Positions 31,947 through 41,537 of a stretch of 64,000 nucleotides of DNA are shown one piece after another. Where the stretch lies: NCBI GenBank assembly GCA_963737225.1, contig CAVTSA010000013.1, positions 558,001-622,000 on the forward strand, written 5' to 3'. Origin of the DNA: CAVTSA01 sp963737225. GTDB taxonomy: Bacteria > Chloroflexota > Dormibacteria > Dormibacterales > Dormibacteraceae. Numbering within the stretch: position 1 is the first letter of the stretch; each line of letters begins with the position of its first letter. The notes beneath the pieces are model-generated. The model saw only the letters and a program-made list of their open reading frames with translations. It made no database searches and was not told where the DNA came from. The translations under genes and the position numbers were made by a program.

Positions 31947-32025
31947 CACGTGACCTCTTCCGCTCGCGCGCCAGCGCGACCCTCCCTTTGAGGACTTTCC
32001 CGGAGGCGCCCCACGCCCGACTCCG

Positions 32026-32031
32026 TACAAT
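32026..32031 (+). promoter_or_regulatory. -10 box TACAAT for tig (leaderless)
   Basis: TACAAT ends 9 bases before the GTG at 32041, and no Shine-Dalgarno sequence intervenes. No good -35 hexamer is visible at 16-18 bp. Confidence 0.6.
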
Positions 32032-32040
32032 CCTCTGTCC

Positions 32041-33490
32041 GTGAGCGACGTAGAGACCGCGCCGGGGAGCGGCGTCAAGGTGGAGACGGAGGCGCTGCCG
32101 AAGAGCCGGGTCTCCGTCCTGATCGAGATTCCGACCGACCGGGTCGACGCGGCCTACGAGCGGACGCTGCAGCGGCTCACGCAGCGCGTGCGCATCCAGG
32201 GCTTCCGGCCCGGCAAGGCGCCGCGCGCGCTGGTGGAGGCGCGACTGGGTCCGCAGGGGCTGCGCGAGGAGGTCGCCGACCTGCTGGTGCCCGACGTGGT
32301 CAGCCGCGCGCTGATCGACAACAACATCGAGGCGGTCGACCGACCTCAGATCGATGTCGAGCAGCTGGACCGCGGCCAGCCGGGCCGGGTCCGCGCCCGG
32401 GTCAGCGTGCTGCCCCAGGTGACGCTGCCCGACGTGGCCACCCTCCACGTCGAGCCCACGCACACCGAGATCACCGACGTCGACGTGGAGCGCGATCTCG
32501 AGCGGCGCCTCGCCGACAAGACCGAGGTCGAACCGGTGGAGCGCGAGATCCAGATCGGTGACCAGGTGGTCGGTGATCTCACCGCCTACGTGGGCGGCGA
32601 GGAGGTCCCATCACAGGCGCGGACCGGCATCGAGCTCGACGTCCGCGAAGGCGTTCTGGTGCCTGAGCTGTACGAGGCCCTGCAGGGCGCGAAAGAGGGT
32701 GACGAGGTCGAAGCCACCATGACCATGCCCGAGACCCACAGCGACCCGGAGCTGCGGGGCCAGGAGACCACGATCAAGGTCACGGTTCAAGGCGTCAAGG
32801 AGAAGCACGTCCCGGAGCTCACGGATGAGCTGGCGGCAGAGATCTCGGACGGCGCGCAGACGACCGCGCGAGGCGTTCCGGGACGAGATCCGGCGCGACC
32901 TGGTCGAGACCGCCGAGCGTTCGGACCGCCTGGCCAACGAGCAGCGGGCGGTCGAGACCTACGTGGAGGCGTCGCAGCTGGAGATTCCGGACGCGCTGAT
33001 CGACCACGAGGTCGACCACCAGGTCGAGCACATGGCGGAGGACCTGGAGCGGTCGGGCCTGAAGCTCGACCGCTACTTCGAGTATCTGGGCCGGACCGAG
33101 CAGTCGTACCGCGCTGAGTTCCGGCCGCAGGCGGAGGGTCGGATCCGAACCGACCTGGTCCTCACCGAGGCCCAGAAGGAGCTCGTCGAGGACCCGACCG
33201 AGGACGAGGTCAAGAACTACATCCGCGAACAGGCCAAGAGCGAGACCTCGATCGCCGAGGACCTCGACAAGTTCCTCGGCGAGCAGTCCTCGCTCGACTT
33301 CTTCCAGCAGCGCCTGACCCGGCTTCGTATCGTGGAACGCATCACCGAGCTGCTCACCGGCGAGGCGCCGGCCTCTCATCCCGAGGAGCTCGAGGACGCG
33401 GATGTGGAGCGTATCGAGGCAGAGATTCCTGACCCGGCATCGACCGAACAGGAGATGAGAGAGACGGGTGGTGCAGCTGATGCCGAATAG
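32041..33490 (+). CDS. tig: Trigger factor (single frameshift at about 32866)
   Basis: The ribosome-associated chaperone/prolyl isomerase is split over two frames. Frame one (32041 to about 32866) has the ribosome-binding motif GFRPGKAPRALVEAR and the FKBP-like domain (EIQIGDQVVGDLTAYVGGEE). Frame two continues with REAFRDEIRRDLVETAERSD and the C-terminal helical arms to 33490. Dropping one G in ACGACCGCGCGAG restores TTREAFRDEI and a normal protein of about 483 residues. The indel is therefore either a sequencing error or a recent mutation. The stop overlaps the start of clpP. Confidence 0.9.
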
Positions 33491-34130
33491 GGAACAGGTA
33501 CTCGACTACATGGTGCCGACGGTCGTCGAGTCGACGAACCGCGGTGAGCGGGCCTTCGATATCTACTCGCGGCTGCTCAAAGACCGCATCGTCTTCCTGG
33601 GCACACCGATCGACGACCAGGTGGCGAACCTCATCATCGCGCAGCTGCTGTTCCTGCAGTCGGAGGATCCCGAGAAGGAGATCTCCCTCTACATCAACAG
33701 CCCCGGTGGCCACGTGTCGGCCGGCCTCGCGATCTACGACACCATGCAGTTCGTCCGTCCGGTGGTGTCCACGATCTGTATCGGGATGGCGTACTCGATG
33801 GGGGCGGTCCTGCTGGCGGGAGGTTCGGCGGGGCACCGGTACGCGCTGCCCCACGCCAACATCCTGATCCACCAGCCACTGGGCGGAGCGCAGGGCCAGG
33901 CCACGGACATCCAGATCCATGCCAGGGAGATCCTGCGCACGCGCGAGGTTCTGAACGGCATCCTGGCGCGGCACTCGGGGCAGCCGATCGCACGGGTCGA
34001 GCAGGACACTGAGCGAGACTTCTTCATGACGCCCGAGCAGGCGAAGGAGTACCACCTGATCGACGACATCATCACCGCCTCGTCGCCCGCGGCCCAGGAG
34101 GTTGTGGGCGCCGGGAGCGGGGCCCGGTAG
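33468..34130 (+). CDS. clpP: ATP-dependent Clp protease proteolytic subunit
   Basis: The 220-residue serine protease has the catalytic triad S110 (GMAYSMGA), H135 (ILIHQPL) and D184 (ERDFFM), and the LYINSPGGHVSAG oxyanion segment. It forms the tetradecameric chamber used with ClpX, encoded two genes downstream. The start is GTG 33468 or ATG 33480; both overlap the end of tig, suggesting coupled translation. Order tig-clpP-(zinc finger)-clpX is otherwise standard. Confidence 0.96.
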   Translation: MVQLMPNREQVLDYMVPTVVESTNRGERAFDIYSRLLKDRIVFLGTPIDDQVANLIIAQLLFLQSEDPEKEISLYINSPGGHVSAGLAIYDTMQFVRPVVSTICIGMAYSMGAVLLAGGSAGHRYALPHANILIHQPLGGAQGQATDIQIHAREILRTREVLNGILARHSGQPIARVEQDTERDFFMTPEQAKEYHLIDDIITASSPAAQEVVGAGSGAR

Positions 34131-34138
34131 GTGGAGCG

Positions 34139-34330
34139 ATGCTGTTCCGCCGGCGCCGCGACAAGGACCTCAAGGTGGTTCGGCACGAGCCGCGCTGCTC
34201 CTTCTGCGGAAAGCAGCGCGGGGAGCAGGGCGTGCAGCTGATCGCGGGGTCCGGCGCCTACATCTGCAGCGAGTGCGTCGCGCTGGCCCAGGACATTTTG
34301 CGTGGCCATCGGCCACCGGCACCGGCGTAG
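34139..34330 (+). CDS. Free-standing ClpX-type zinc-binding domain protein
   Basis: This 63-residue protein is essentially only a C4 zinc finger of the ClpX type: C20-SF-C23 and C43-SE-C46, with the same GKQRG...LIAGSGAYICSECV pattern as the N-terminus of ClpX encoded 15 bases downstream. A basic N-terminus (MLFRRRRDKDLKVVRHEP) replaces the AAA+ domain. In ClpX this domain dimerises and docks adaptors and substrates. A separate copy between clpP and clpX could be an adaptor or competitor for ClpX; that is inference. It starts 8 bases after the clpP stop. Confidence 0.8.
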   Translation: MLFRRRRDKDLKVVRHEPRCSFCGKQRGEQGVQLIAGSGAYICSECVALAQDILRGHRPPAPA

Positions 34331-34344
34331 GATCGCAAGCCCCG

Positions 34345-35619
<1,275 letters not shown>

Positions 35620-35672
35620 GCCTCGGGGCAGCGCTGCTGCGAATTCGTTGTGTCGACATGACCCGTTTCCGG

Positions 35673-35678
35673 TACACT
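35673..35678 (+). promoter_or_regulatory. -10 box TACACT for the cold-shock gene
   Basis: TACACT lies 94 bases before the ATG and would give a 5' untranslated leader of about 85-90 bases. That is in line with the long leaders of cold-shock genes and unlike the leaderless neighbours. Confidence 0.4.
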
Positions 35679-35715
35679 TCTGACCGCGCTGAACGGGGCG
35701 CATCGCCGCGGTGAC

Positions 35716-35766
35716 CTCTCTTCTCGAACGGGCCCTCGACGTTGTAAGCGGAGTTCGAGAAGAGGG
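35716..35766 (+). promoter_or_regulatory. Leader hairpin sequestering the ribosome-binding site of the cold-shock gene
   Basis: CTCTTCTCGAAC (35718-35729) and GTTCGAGAAGAG (35753-35764) are perfect inverse copies, and the stem extends by two more pairs at its base. The 3' arm contains AGAGGG, the Shine-Dalgarno sequence 6 bases before the ATG. Folding would hide it, so translation is probably structure-controlled. Confidence 0.65.
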
Positions 35767-35772
35767 CTAGGA

Positions 35773-35970
35773 ATGCCAAGCGGAACGATCAAGAAGCTGG
35801 TGTCCGATCGCGGGTTCGGCTTCATCGCGGCGGAAGACGGGAAGGAGTACTTCTTCCATCGGAGCGGCACGGAGGCGGATTTCGACAGCCTGCGTGGCGG
35901 GGAAGCGGTGACCTTCGAGGTCGAGGCCAGCCCCAAGGGGCCTCGGGCCGGCCGGGTCCGCCTCTCGTAG
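35773..35970 (+). CDS. Cold-shock domain protein
   Basis: The 65-residue protein is a single cold-shock domain with RNP1 RGFGFIAAEDG (residues 13-23) and RNP2 YFFHRSG (about 26-32), followed by GEAVTFEVEASPKGPRAGRV. It is an RNA/single-strand DNA chaperone. It has its own -10 box, a structured leader and an intrinsic terminator, so it is monocistronic. Confidence 0.93.
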   Translation: MPSGTIKKLVSDRGFGFIAAEDGKEYFFHRSGTEADFDSLRGGEAVTFEVEASPKGPRAGRVRLS

Positions 35971-35985
35971 GTTCGAAAGAACATC

Positions 35986-36017
35986 AAGCGCGGCGCTTCG
36001 GCGCCGCGCTTTTTTTG
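35986..36017 (+). terminator. Intrinsic terminator of the cold-shock gene
   Basis: AAGCGCGGCGC-TTCG-GCGCCGCGCTT forms an 11-bp perfect stem with a stable UUCG loop, followed by a run of T. Confidence 0.95.
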
Positions 36018-36021
36018 TTCC

Positions 36022-36784
36022 ATGCGGGACCTGCGCGGCGGCCGCCTGCTCCTGACGGGAGCCACCTCCGGCCTGGGGCCGGTGCTGGCACGCTCCCTCC
36101 ACGTCGCGGGGTACCGGCTGGTTCTGAGCGGCCGCCGGGCCGATGCCCTGGTACCCCTCGCCCGCGAGCTGGTCGGCTCGGAGTCCATCGTGGCCGACCT
36201 GGCACGGCCGGCCGACGTGGAGCGCCTGGCGCGTGAGGCGGGCGAGGTCGACGTGCTGGTGAGCAACGCCGGCGTGGGTTCCGGTGGCCGCAACCTCCTC
36301 GACGTCGACGTGGCGACCATCGACGAGATGGTGGAGGTGAACGTGCGGGCGCCCATCGTGCTCACCCGTCTCCTTCTGGAGGGGATGCTCGCACGGCACC
36401 GGGGGCAGATACTGCTCATGGCCTCGATGGGCGGCCAGCTGCCGGCGCCGGGCCAGATCGTCTACGGACCGACGAAGGCGGCTCTCCGCGCCTTCGGGTT
36501 CGCGCTGCGCAACGAGCTGCGCGGCACCGGCGTCGGCGTCACGCTGGTGTCCCCCTACTTCGTTGCCGAGGCCGGCATGTTCGCAAGGTCCGGAGCGCAC
36601 ACCGCGGGTGAGGTCAGCCCGCGTCAGGTCAGCGACGCGGTCCTCGCGTGGCATCGCGCGCAACCCACCCGAGATCACGGTCGGACCCACCCTGCTGCGC
36701 CTCGCGCGGCGGATCCCGGGGGCGTTCCCCGAGATCATGTCGCTGGTCCCGATGCGTCACCCGGGATCGGATGGGACACGCTAG
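36022..36784 (+). CDS. SDR-family oxidoreductase (frameshifted near the C-terminus)
   Basis: The N-terminal 200 residues are a classical SDR with LLTGATSGLG, SNAGVGS and the catalytic YGPTK. After about 36655 the original frame loses resemblance. The third frame takes over with GIARNPPEITVGPTLLRLAR and RIPGAFPEIMSLVPMRH, ending at a TAG at 36784. One extra base in GTCCTCGCGTGG explains the change. The enzyme core is unaffected if translation ends early, but the tail would be wrong. The substrate is unknown. Confidence 0.75.
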
Positions 36785-36805
36785 ACCGAGACCGCGGACA
36801 CGGCG

Positions 36806-36859
36806 TTGGTGCACCAATTCCCCACTTGGAGCACCGGAAGAGGGCGATTGGTGCACCAA
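36806..36859. repeat. Twin palindrome B: two TTGGTGCACCAA sites 42 bp apart
   Basis: Perfect palindromes at 36806-36817 and 36848-36859 lie between convergent genes. Judged by their flanks, the two copies are in inverted orientation here. Confidence 0.85.
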
Positions 36860-36877
36860 CGGCCCACCTGGTGGTGG

Positions 36878-37624
36878 TCAGTCCTCGGCGGGCGGCTCGG
36901 GCAGCAGACGCGGCTCGATGCGTTCCTCGGTCACCGCGCCGGGACCGGTGCGCCGGACCGAATACGCGCCGGCGCCGGCGACCTCACTCACCGCCTCCAC
37001 CAGCTCCGTGCCGCGGTAAAGCAGCCCGACCCCGTTGTCGGTCGCGTAGGCGTCGGGAAGCGCTCCCTCTCCGACCAGCTGCTGCAGCAGCGGGCGGCGC
37101 TGAGATTCGGCGTCGTAGTGGACGCCGTTGGCATAGGGGAGCAGCGCCAGCCCGTCGGTGACCGGCCGCAGCTCGGGGCCGAAGGAGTCGGTGGTCCCAC
37201 CCACATGCCAGCACAGGGAGCCGGCGGAGACGCCCGCCAGCACCACGCCCGCCTCCCAGACCTCCCGGAAGATTGTGTCCAGCCCGTGCAGGCGCCACAT
37301 CGCCAGCAGCCCGGCCACGCTTCCGCCACCCACCCAGACGGTGTCCTGACGCAGCAGGTGGCCGCGCGCGTCGGCGACGTTGGGCATCGGGAAGAGCCGC
37401 AGGCAGGAGAACTCGACGCCGGTGCCGCTGAAGGCGTCGAACAGGTGCGCCTGCCAGAAGAGGTCGTCGCCGTTTGCGGTCCCCAGATAGCAGACGCGGG
37501 GCCGTTCGCCGCCCCGGCCCAGCTCGACGGCGTGCCACAGCAGCGCTCCCGGCGCCGCGTGGTGACGCCGGCTGAGTCGGATGCCACCCGAGGTGGCGAG
37601 AATCGTGGGCTGGTCGGCGGGCAT
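36878..37624 (-). CDS. pepE: Peptidase family S51 (dipeptidase E / cyanophycinase-like)
   Basis: The 248-residue protein has the S51 nucleophile elbow GVSAGSLCW and the preceding WVGGGSVAGLLAMW loop. YATDNGVGLLYRG near the C-terminus is also typical. PepE cleaves Asp-X dipeptides. ATG 37624 gives MPADQPTILATSGG, the expected family N-terminus. It is divergent from the valS leader. Confidence 0.85.
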   Translation of the reverse strand: MPADQPTILATSGGIRLSRRHHAAPGALLWHAVELGRGGERPRVCYLGTANGDDLFWQAHLFDAFSGTGVEFSCLRLFPMPNVADARGHLLRQDTVWVGGGSVAGLLAMWRLHGLDTIFREVWEAGVVLAGVSAGSLCWHVGGTTDSFGPELRPVTDGLALLPYANGVHYDAESQRRPLLQQLVGEGALPDAYATDNGVGLLYRGTELVEAVSEVAGAGAYSVRRTGPGAVTEERIEPRLLPEPPAED

Positions 37625-37656
37625 GGCCCGAGCGTGGCAGATCGAAGGCCTGCGCG

Positions 37657-37662
37657 TAGAAT
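37657..37662 (+). promoter_or_regulatory. -10 box TAGAAT for the valS leader
   Basis: TAGAAT ends 9 bases before the ATG of the leader peptide. A weak -35, GTGGCA, is found 17 bp upstream. Confidence 0.6.
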
Positions 37663-37671
37663 TCCCTCGCC

Positions 37672-37731
37672 ATGGATCGCGCCGTAGACGACGTACCCGT
37701 AGTCTCGCCGGCGCGCTCCCGGACCCATTGA
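37672..37731 (+). CDS. Valine-rich leader peptide upstream of valS
   Basis: A 19-codon open frame reads MDRAVDDVPVVSPARSRTH and stops 46 bases before valS. Four of the first eleven residues are Val, and three of them use GTA, which should be rare in such GC-rich DNA. A 9-bp perfect stem follows the Val codons (GCCGGCGCG at 37707-37715 with CGCGCCGGC at 37733-37741) and encloses the stop codon. This fits a sensor of charged tRNA-Val controlling valS, as in classical leader-peptide attenuation; the exact mechanism is not shown, since no U-tract follows. Confidence 0.6.
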   Translation: MDRAVDDVPVVSPARSRTH

Positions 37732-37777
37732 CCGCGCCGGCTTCCCCGATCCGCCACCCGAGGAGACCGCACGTCCG

Positions 37778-40369
37778 ATGACCAGTCCCGACACCGACCC
37801 GAACGAGATCACCTCCGGCAGCATGCCGGGCGCCTATGACCCGGGCGCCGTGGAGTCCGGCTGGTACCGGCGCTGGCTGGATGCCGACCTGTTCCGCGCC
37901 GACCCCGAGAGCACGAAGCCGGCCTTCTCGATCGCGATCCCGCCTCCCAACATCACCGGCGATCTGCACCTGGGCCACGCCGTCCAGGTGGCGCTGCAGG
38001 ACGCGTGGTCCCGCTACCGGCGGATGACCGGCTACGAGGTCCTCTGGCTCCCCGGCACCGACCACGCCGCGATCGCGACCCAGAACGTGATCGAGAAGCA
38101 GCTGGCGCAGGAGGGGACGACGAAAGAGCAGCTGGGTCGGGAGGCGTTCGACGAGCGCGTCGCCGCCTGGTACGAGCAGGTGGGCGGCGTCATCCTGAGC
38201 CAGCTGCACGAGCTGGGCGCCTCACTCGACTGGTCGCGCGCCCGTTTCACGCTCGACGAGCCGTACGTGACGGCGATCCGCACCGCGTTCGTCCACTACT
38301 ACGAGCTCGGGATGATCTACCGCGGCCCTCGCATCGTGAACTGGTGTCCGCGGTGCCGGTCGGCGATCTCGGACCTCGAGGTGCAGTGGCGGGAGCACAC
38401 CGACACCCTCTACACGATCCGGTACCCGATCGAGGGTTCGGACGAGACGATCTCGATCGCTACCGTCCGCCCCGAGACCATGCTGTTCGACACCGGGGTC
38501 GCCGTCCATCCTGAGGACCCCCGATACCGACACTTGGTCGGCAAGGCGGCGATCCTGCCGCTGGTCGGGCGGCGGCTGCCGATCGTCGCCGATCCGGCGG
38601 TCGAGCGCGACTTCGGCACCGGCGCGCTCAAGATCACCCCGGGACACGACCCGCTGGACTACGAGCTGGGCGAGCGGCACGGCCTGCAGCTGATCAACGG
38701 CCTGCACCCGGACGGCCGTCTCAACGCCACCAGCCTCCCCCGCTACGACGGCCTGACCACGCTGGAAGCGCGCGAGCGGATCGTCGAGGATCTCCGGGTG
38801 GAGGAGTTCCTGGAGGGAGAGCGCCCCTACACGCACGAGGTCGGCCACTGCGACCGGTGCGACACCGTCCTCGAGCCGCTGGTCTCCGAGCAGTGGTGGC
38901 TGCGGATGTCCGACCTCGCGGCGCGGTCGCTCGAGTCGAGTGGCCGCGGCGAGGTGCGCTGGCACCCGGACCGCTTCCAGCGCACCTACGAAGACTGGCT
39001 GCGAGGCATCCGGGACTGGTGCATCAGCCGCCAGCTCTGGCTGGGCCACCGGATCCCGGTCTACACCTGCGCCGACGGGCACCAGTTCGCTTCGGTCGAC
39101 GAACCGTCGGCGTGTCCCACCTGCGCCGGGGCGGACCTGACGCAAGACCCGGACGTGCTCGACACCTGGTTCAGCTCCGCCCTCTGGCCGTTCGCCACGC
39201 TGGGCTGGCCGGAGCAGACGCCCGACCTCCGCAAGTTCTATCCGACCTCGGTCAACACGACCGCACGCGAGATCATCACCCTCTGGATCGCGCGAATGAT
39301 CTTCAGCGGCCTCGAGTTCATGGGCCAGGTGCCCTTCGGGGACGTGATGATCCACGCCACGATCCTGGCCACCGACGGCCGGCGCATGTCGAAGTCGCTG
39401 GGCACCGGGGTGGATCCGAGGGAGCTGATCCGCACCTACGGCGCCGACGCGCTTCGCGCCTGGGCCTGCCAGGTGGTGATGACGGGCCAGGACGTCCGGT
39501 ACGACGAGAGCCGCATCGAGGGCTACCGGCGCTTCTCCAACAAGCTGTGGAACGCGACCAAGCTCGTGATCCAGAGACTGCCGGGCGGGCCGGTGCCACC
39601 GTTGCCGCCACGCGAGCAACTCGCGCTGACCGACCGCTGGATCCTCTCCCGTCTCGACCGGGTGACGGCGGAGGTCAGGGCCCGCATCGAGGACTTCACG
39701 TTCACCGGTGCCATCACCTCGCTCTACGACTTCTGCTGGCATGACTTCTGCGACTGGTACCTGGAGGCGGCCAAGACACGCCTGCGTGCCGGCGACCCGG
39801 TGGCCCGCGGCGTCGCGGTCCACGTGCTGGACGTCTCTTTCCGCCTCCTCCACCCCTTCATGCCCTTCGTCACCGAGGAGCTCTGGCACCGGCTCCCGGG
39901 GCAGCGCGACCTCGTGATGCGCAGCGCGTGGCCGGACGCGGATCCGGCGATCCGGGAACCCGCCGCCGAGGCTCGCGTTCAGCTCGCGATCGAGGCCACC
40001 GAGGAGCTGCGCCGGATCCGCAAGCAGGCCGGCGCTCGCGAGCGGGGCGGCCGGCTCTGGCTCGCCGGCACGGTCGATCCGGACGTCGCCGCGCTCCTGG
40101 CGGAGTGGGCGCAGGTCGAGCGGCAGCAGGGTCCAGCCGCCACCGGTGCCCTCCCGCTGACCGCGGTCGACGGCATGGTGGAGCTCCCCGCCGCCCAGCG
40201 CGACCCGGCGTCGCTCCAGCGAGAGCGCACGCGGCTGGAGACCGAGCTGGCGCGGGTCGAGGCCAAGCTCGGCAACGCGTCGTTCGTCGAGCGAGCCCCC
40301 GAGGCCGTGGTCGAAAAGGAGCGGGCCCGCCGCGAGGACCTCGTGCAGGCGCTGTCCCGGCTCGGCTGA
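37778..40369 (+). CDS. valS: Valyl-tRNA synthetase
   Basis: The 863-residue class Ia synthetase has the HIGH-type motif PPPNITGDLHLGHAVQ, the KMSKS-type RRMSKSLGTG, the editing domain in the middle (including NTTARE and TDHAA-like segments) and a C-terminal coiled coil (QRERTRLETELARVEAKLGN). It is bacterial type and complete. GAGGAG lies upstream of ATG 37778. The preceding leader peptide suggests regulation by valine or tRNA-Val charging. Confidence 0.97.
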   Translation: MTSPDTDPNEITSGSMPGAYDPGAVESGWYRRWLDADLFRADPESTKPAFSIAIPPPNITGDLHLGHAVQVALQDAWSRYRRMTGYEVLWLPGTDHAAIATQNVIEKQLAQEGTTKEQLGREAFDERVAAWYEQVGGVILSQLHELGASLDWSRARFTLDEPYVTAIRTAFVHYYELGMIYRGPRIVNWCPRCRSAISDLEVQWREHTDTLYTIRYPIEGSDETISIATVRPETMLFDTGVAVHPEDPRYRHLVGKAAILPLVGRRLPIVADPAVERDFGTGALKITPGHDPLDYELGERHGLQLINGLHPDGRLNATSLPRYDGLTTLEARERIVEDLRVEEFLEGERPYTHEVGHCDRCDTVLEPLVSEQWWLRMSDLAARSLESSGRGEVRWHPDRFQRTYEDWLRGIRDWCISRQLWLGHRIPVYTCADGHQFASVDEPSACPTCAGADLTQDPDVLDTWFSSALWPFATLGWPEQTPDLRKFYPTSVNTTAREIITLWIARMIFSGLEFMGQVPFGDVMIHATILATDGRRMSKSLGTGVDPRELIRTYGADALRAWACQVVMTGQDVRYDESRIEGYRRFSNKLWNATKLVIQRLPGGPVPPLPPREQLALTDRWILSRLDRVTAEVRARIEDFTFTGAITSLYDFCWHDFCDWYLEAAKTRLRAGDPVARGVAVHVLDVSFRLLHPFMPFVTEELWHRLPGQRDLVMRSAWPDADPAIREPAAEARVQLAIEATEELRRIRKQAGARERGGRLWLAGTVDPDVAALLAEWAQVERQQGPAATGALPLTAVDGMVELPAAQRDPASLQRERTRLETELARVEAKLGNASFVERAPEAVVEKERARREDLVQALSRLG

Positions 40370-40457
40370 GCGGACGGGCGCGGTAACATCCCGCGCATGC
40401 TCGCCCCCGGCGAACGCCGCTGGCGTGGGAAGGTCCCCCGACTGAACGGCTGATCGG

Positions 40458-40488
40458 CTGCTTACGAACCTCGCGTCGACGTAAGCAG
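40458..40488 (+). promoter_or_regulatory. Stem-loop in the gap upstream of the DRG-type GTPase
   Basis: CTGCTTACG and CGTAAGCAG form a perfect 9-bp stem with a 13-base loop. It lies in the 206-base gap between valS and the GTPase. The rest of the gap shows GC-rich inverted segments but no recognised RNA. Confidence 0.45.
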
Positions 40489-40575
40489 CGGAGTAACAGA
40501 CGCGATCCGTCGTCGGCTTCGCCGGCGGTTCGCACCTGCTCCTGCTGATACCGCTGTCCATCAGGAGTACAGACA

Positions 40576-41505
40576 TTGCCCATCCCGCACCAGACGCAGA
40601 TGCGGCTCATCCGGCGCCGCCTCGCCGGCAAGGAGGGATCCGACCGGCTTCGCGAGCTGCGGGCCATCCTCGGTGAGCTGCCCAACTACAAGAACGGGCC
40701 CTATGCCGACCTTCGCAAATGGGTGCACGCCCAGGTCGCCGAGACCCGCATCCGCTCCCGCATCACGCAGCGCGACAGCATCGCGGTCCGTCGGGAGGGG
40801 GCGGCCCAAGTAGCGCTCGTCGGACCCCCCAACGGCGGGAAGTCGTCGCTGCTGCAGGCGCTGTCCAACGTCCAGATCAAGATCGGCGACTACGCGTTCA
40901 CGACGACCCGGCCGGTGCCGGCGCTGACCCGGATCGGCGGGGTGCTGGTGCAGCTGGTGGAAATTCCCGGGTTGATCCCGGGGGCGGCTGATGATCGCGG
41001 CGGCGGCAGGGCCTTGCTCGGAGTCTTGCGTGAGGCCGACGCCGTGCTCTTCTGTCAGGACCTCGGCGCCGACCCCCAGTCCCTACGCGAGGTGCGCGCA
41101 GAGGTCGAGCGGGCGGGCATCGAGCTGCCGGCGCTGCTCGTCGCCACCAAGCTCGACGAGGCTCCCGACGGCGCGCTGGAGGCGCTGCGGCGCGCGACGC
41201 CCGAGCTGCGGGTGGTCGCGGTCACGGTCCTGGACGAACAAAGCCTCGGCGCGCTGCGGAACGCGGTCTGGGGGCTCGTCGACCTGGTCCGGGTCTACCT
41301 CCGACTCGAAGGCGCGGTCGGTGAGGAGCCGATCGCGCTGCCGCGCGGGGCGACCGTCGCCGACGTGGCCGCGCACATCCACGGAGACCTCGGGACGAGC
41401 TTCGCCGGGGCCAGGGTCTGGGGCCGCTCAGCCCGGTTCGACGGTCAGCGCGTCGGCAGAGAGCACGCCGTGTGCGACGGTGACCAGGTCGAAATCCTGC
41501 GGTAG
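40576..41505 (+). CDS. DRG-type GTPase with C-terminal TGS domain
   Basis: The 309-residue protein has G1 GPPNGGKSS (83-91), G2-type YAFTTTRPVPA, G3 EIPGLIPGA and G4 ATKLDE. A TGS domain with GATVADVAAHIHGDLGTSFA follows. This layout (Obg-like G domain plus TGS, no Obg fold) is that of DRG proteins, which are universal in eukaryotes and archaea and link to ribosomes there. Bacterial copies are scattered. The start is TTG 40576, nine bases after AGGAG. A canonical Obg is also present at 49407. Confidence 0.85.
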   Translation: MPIPHQTQMRLIRRRLAGKEGSDRLRELRAILGELPNYKNGPYADLRKWVHAQVAETRIRSRITQRDSIAVRREGAAQVALVGPPNGGKSSLLQALSNVQIKIGDYAFTTTRPVPALTRIGGVLVQLVEIPGLIPGAADDRGGGRALLGVLREADAVLFCQDLGADPQSLREVRAEVERAGIELPALLVATKLDEAPDGALEALRRATPELRVVAVTVLDEQSLGALRNAVWGLVDLVRVYLRLEGAVGEEPIALPRGATVADVAAHIHGDLGTSFAGARVWGRSARFDGQRVGREHAVCDGDQVEILR

Positions 41506-41537
41506 CGCTCGGGTGGGTGCCGCGGCGGGATCGAGGG

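Noticed and set aside
37778..37800. T-box riboswitch upstream of valS
   Set aside because: I could not find the T-box consensus or a specifier stem in 37625-37777; the gap instead holds a Val-rich small frame.
40380..40575. tRNA or other known small RNA in the gap after valS
   Set aside because: No cloverleaf with a T-loop consensus could be built; only a simple stem-loop is visible.
38222..40576. A 784-codon open frame antisense to valS
   Set aside because: It mirrors valS codon structure (His/Arg/Gly-rich) and has no start signal or similarity; valS is certain.
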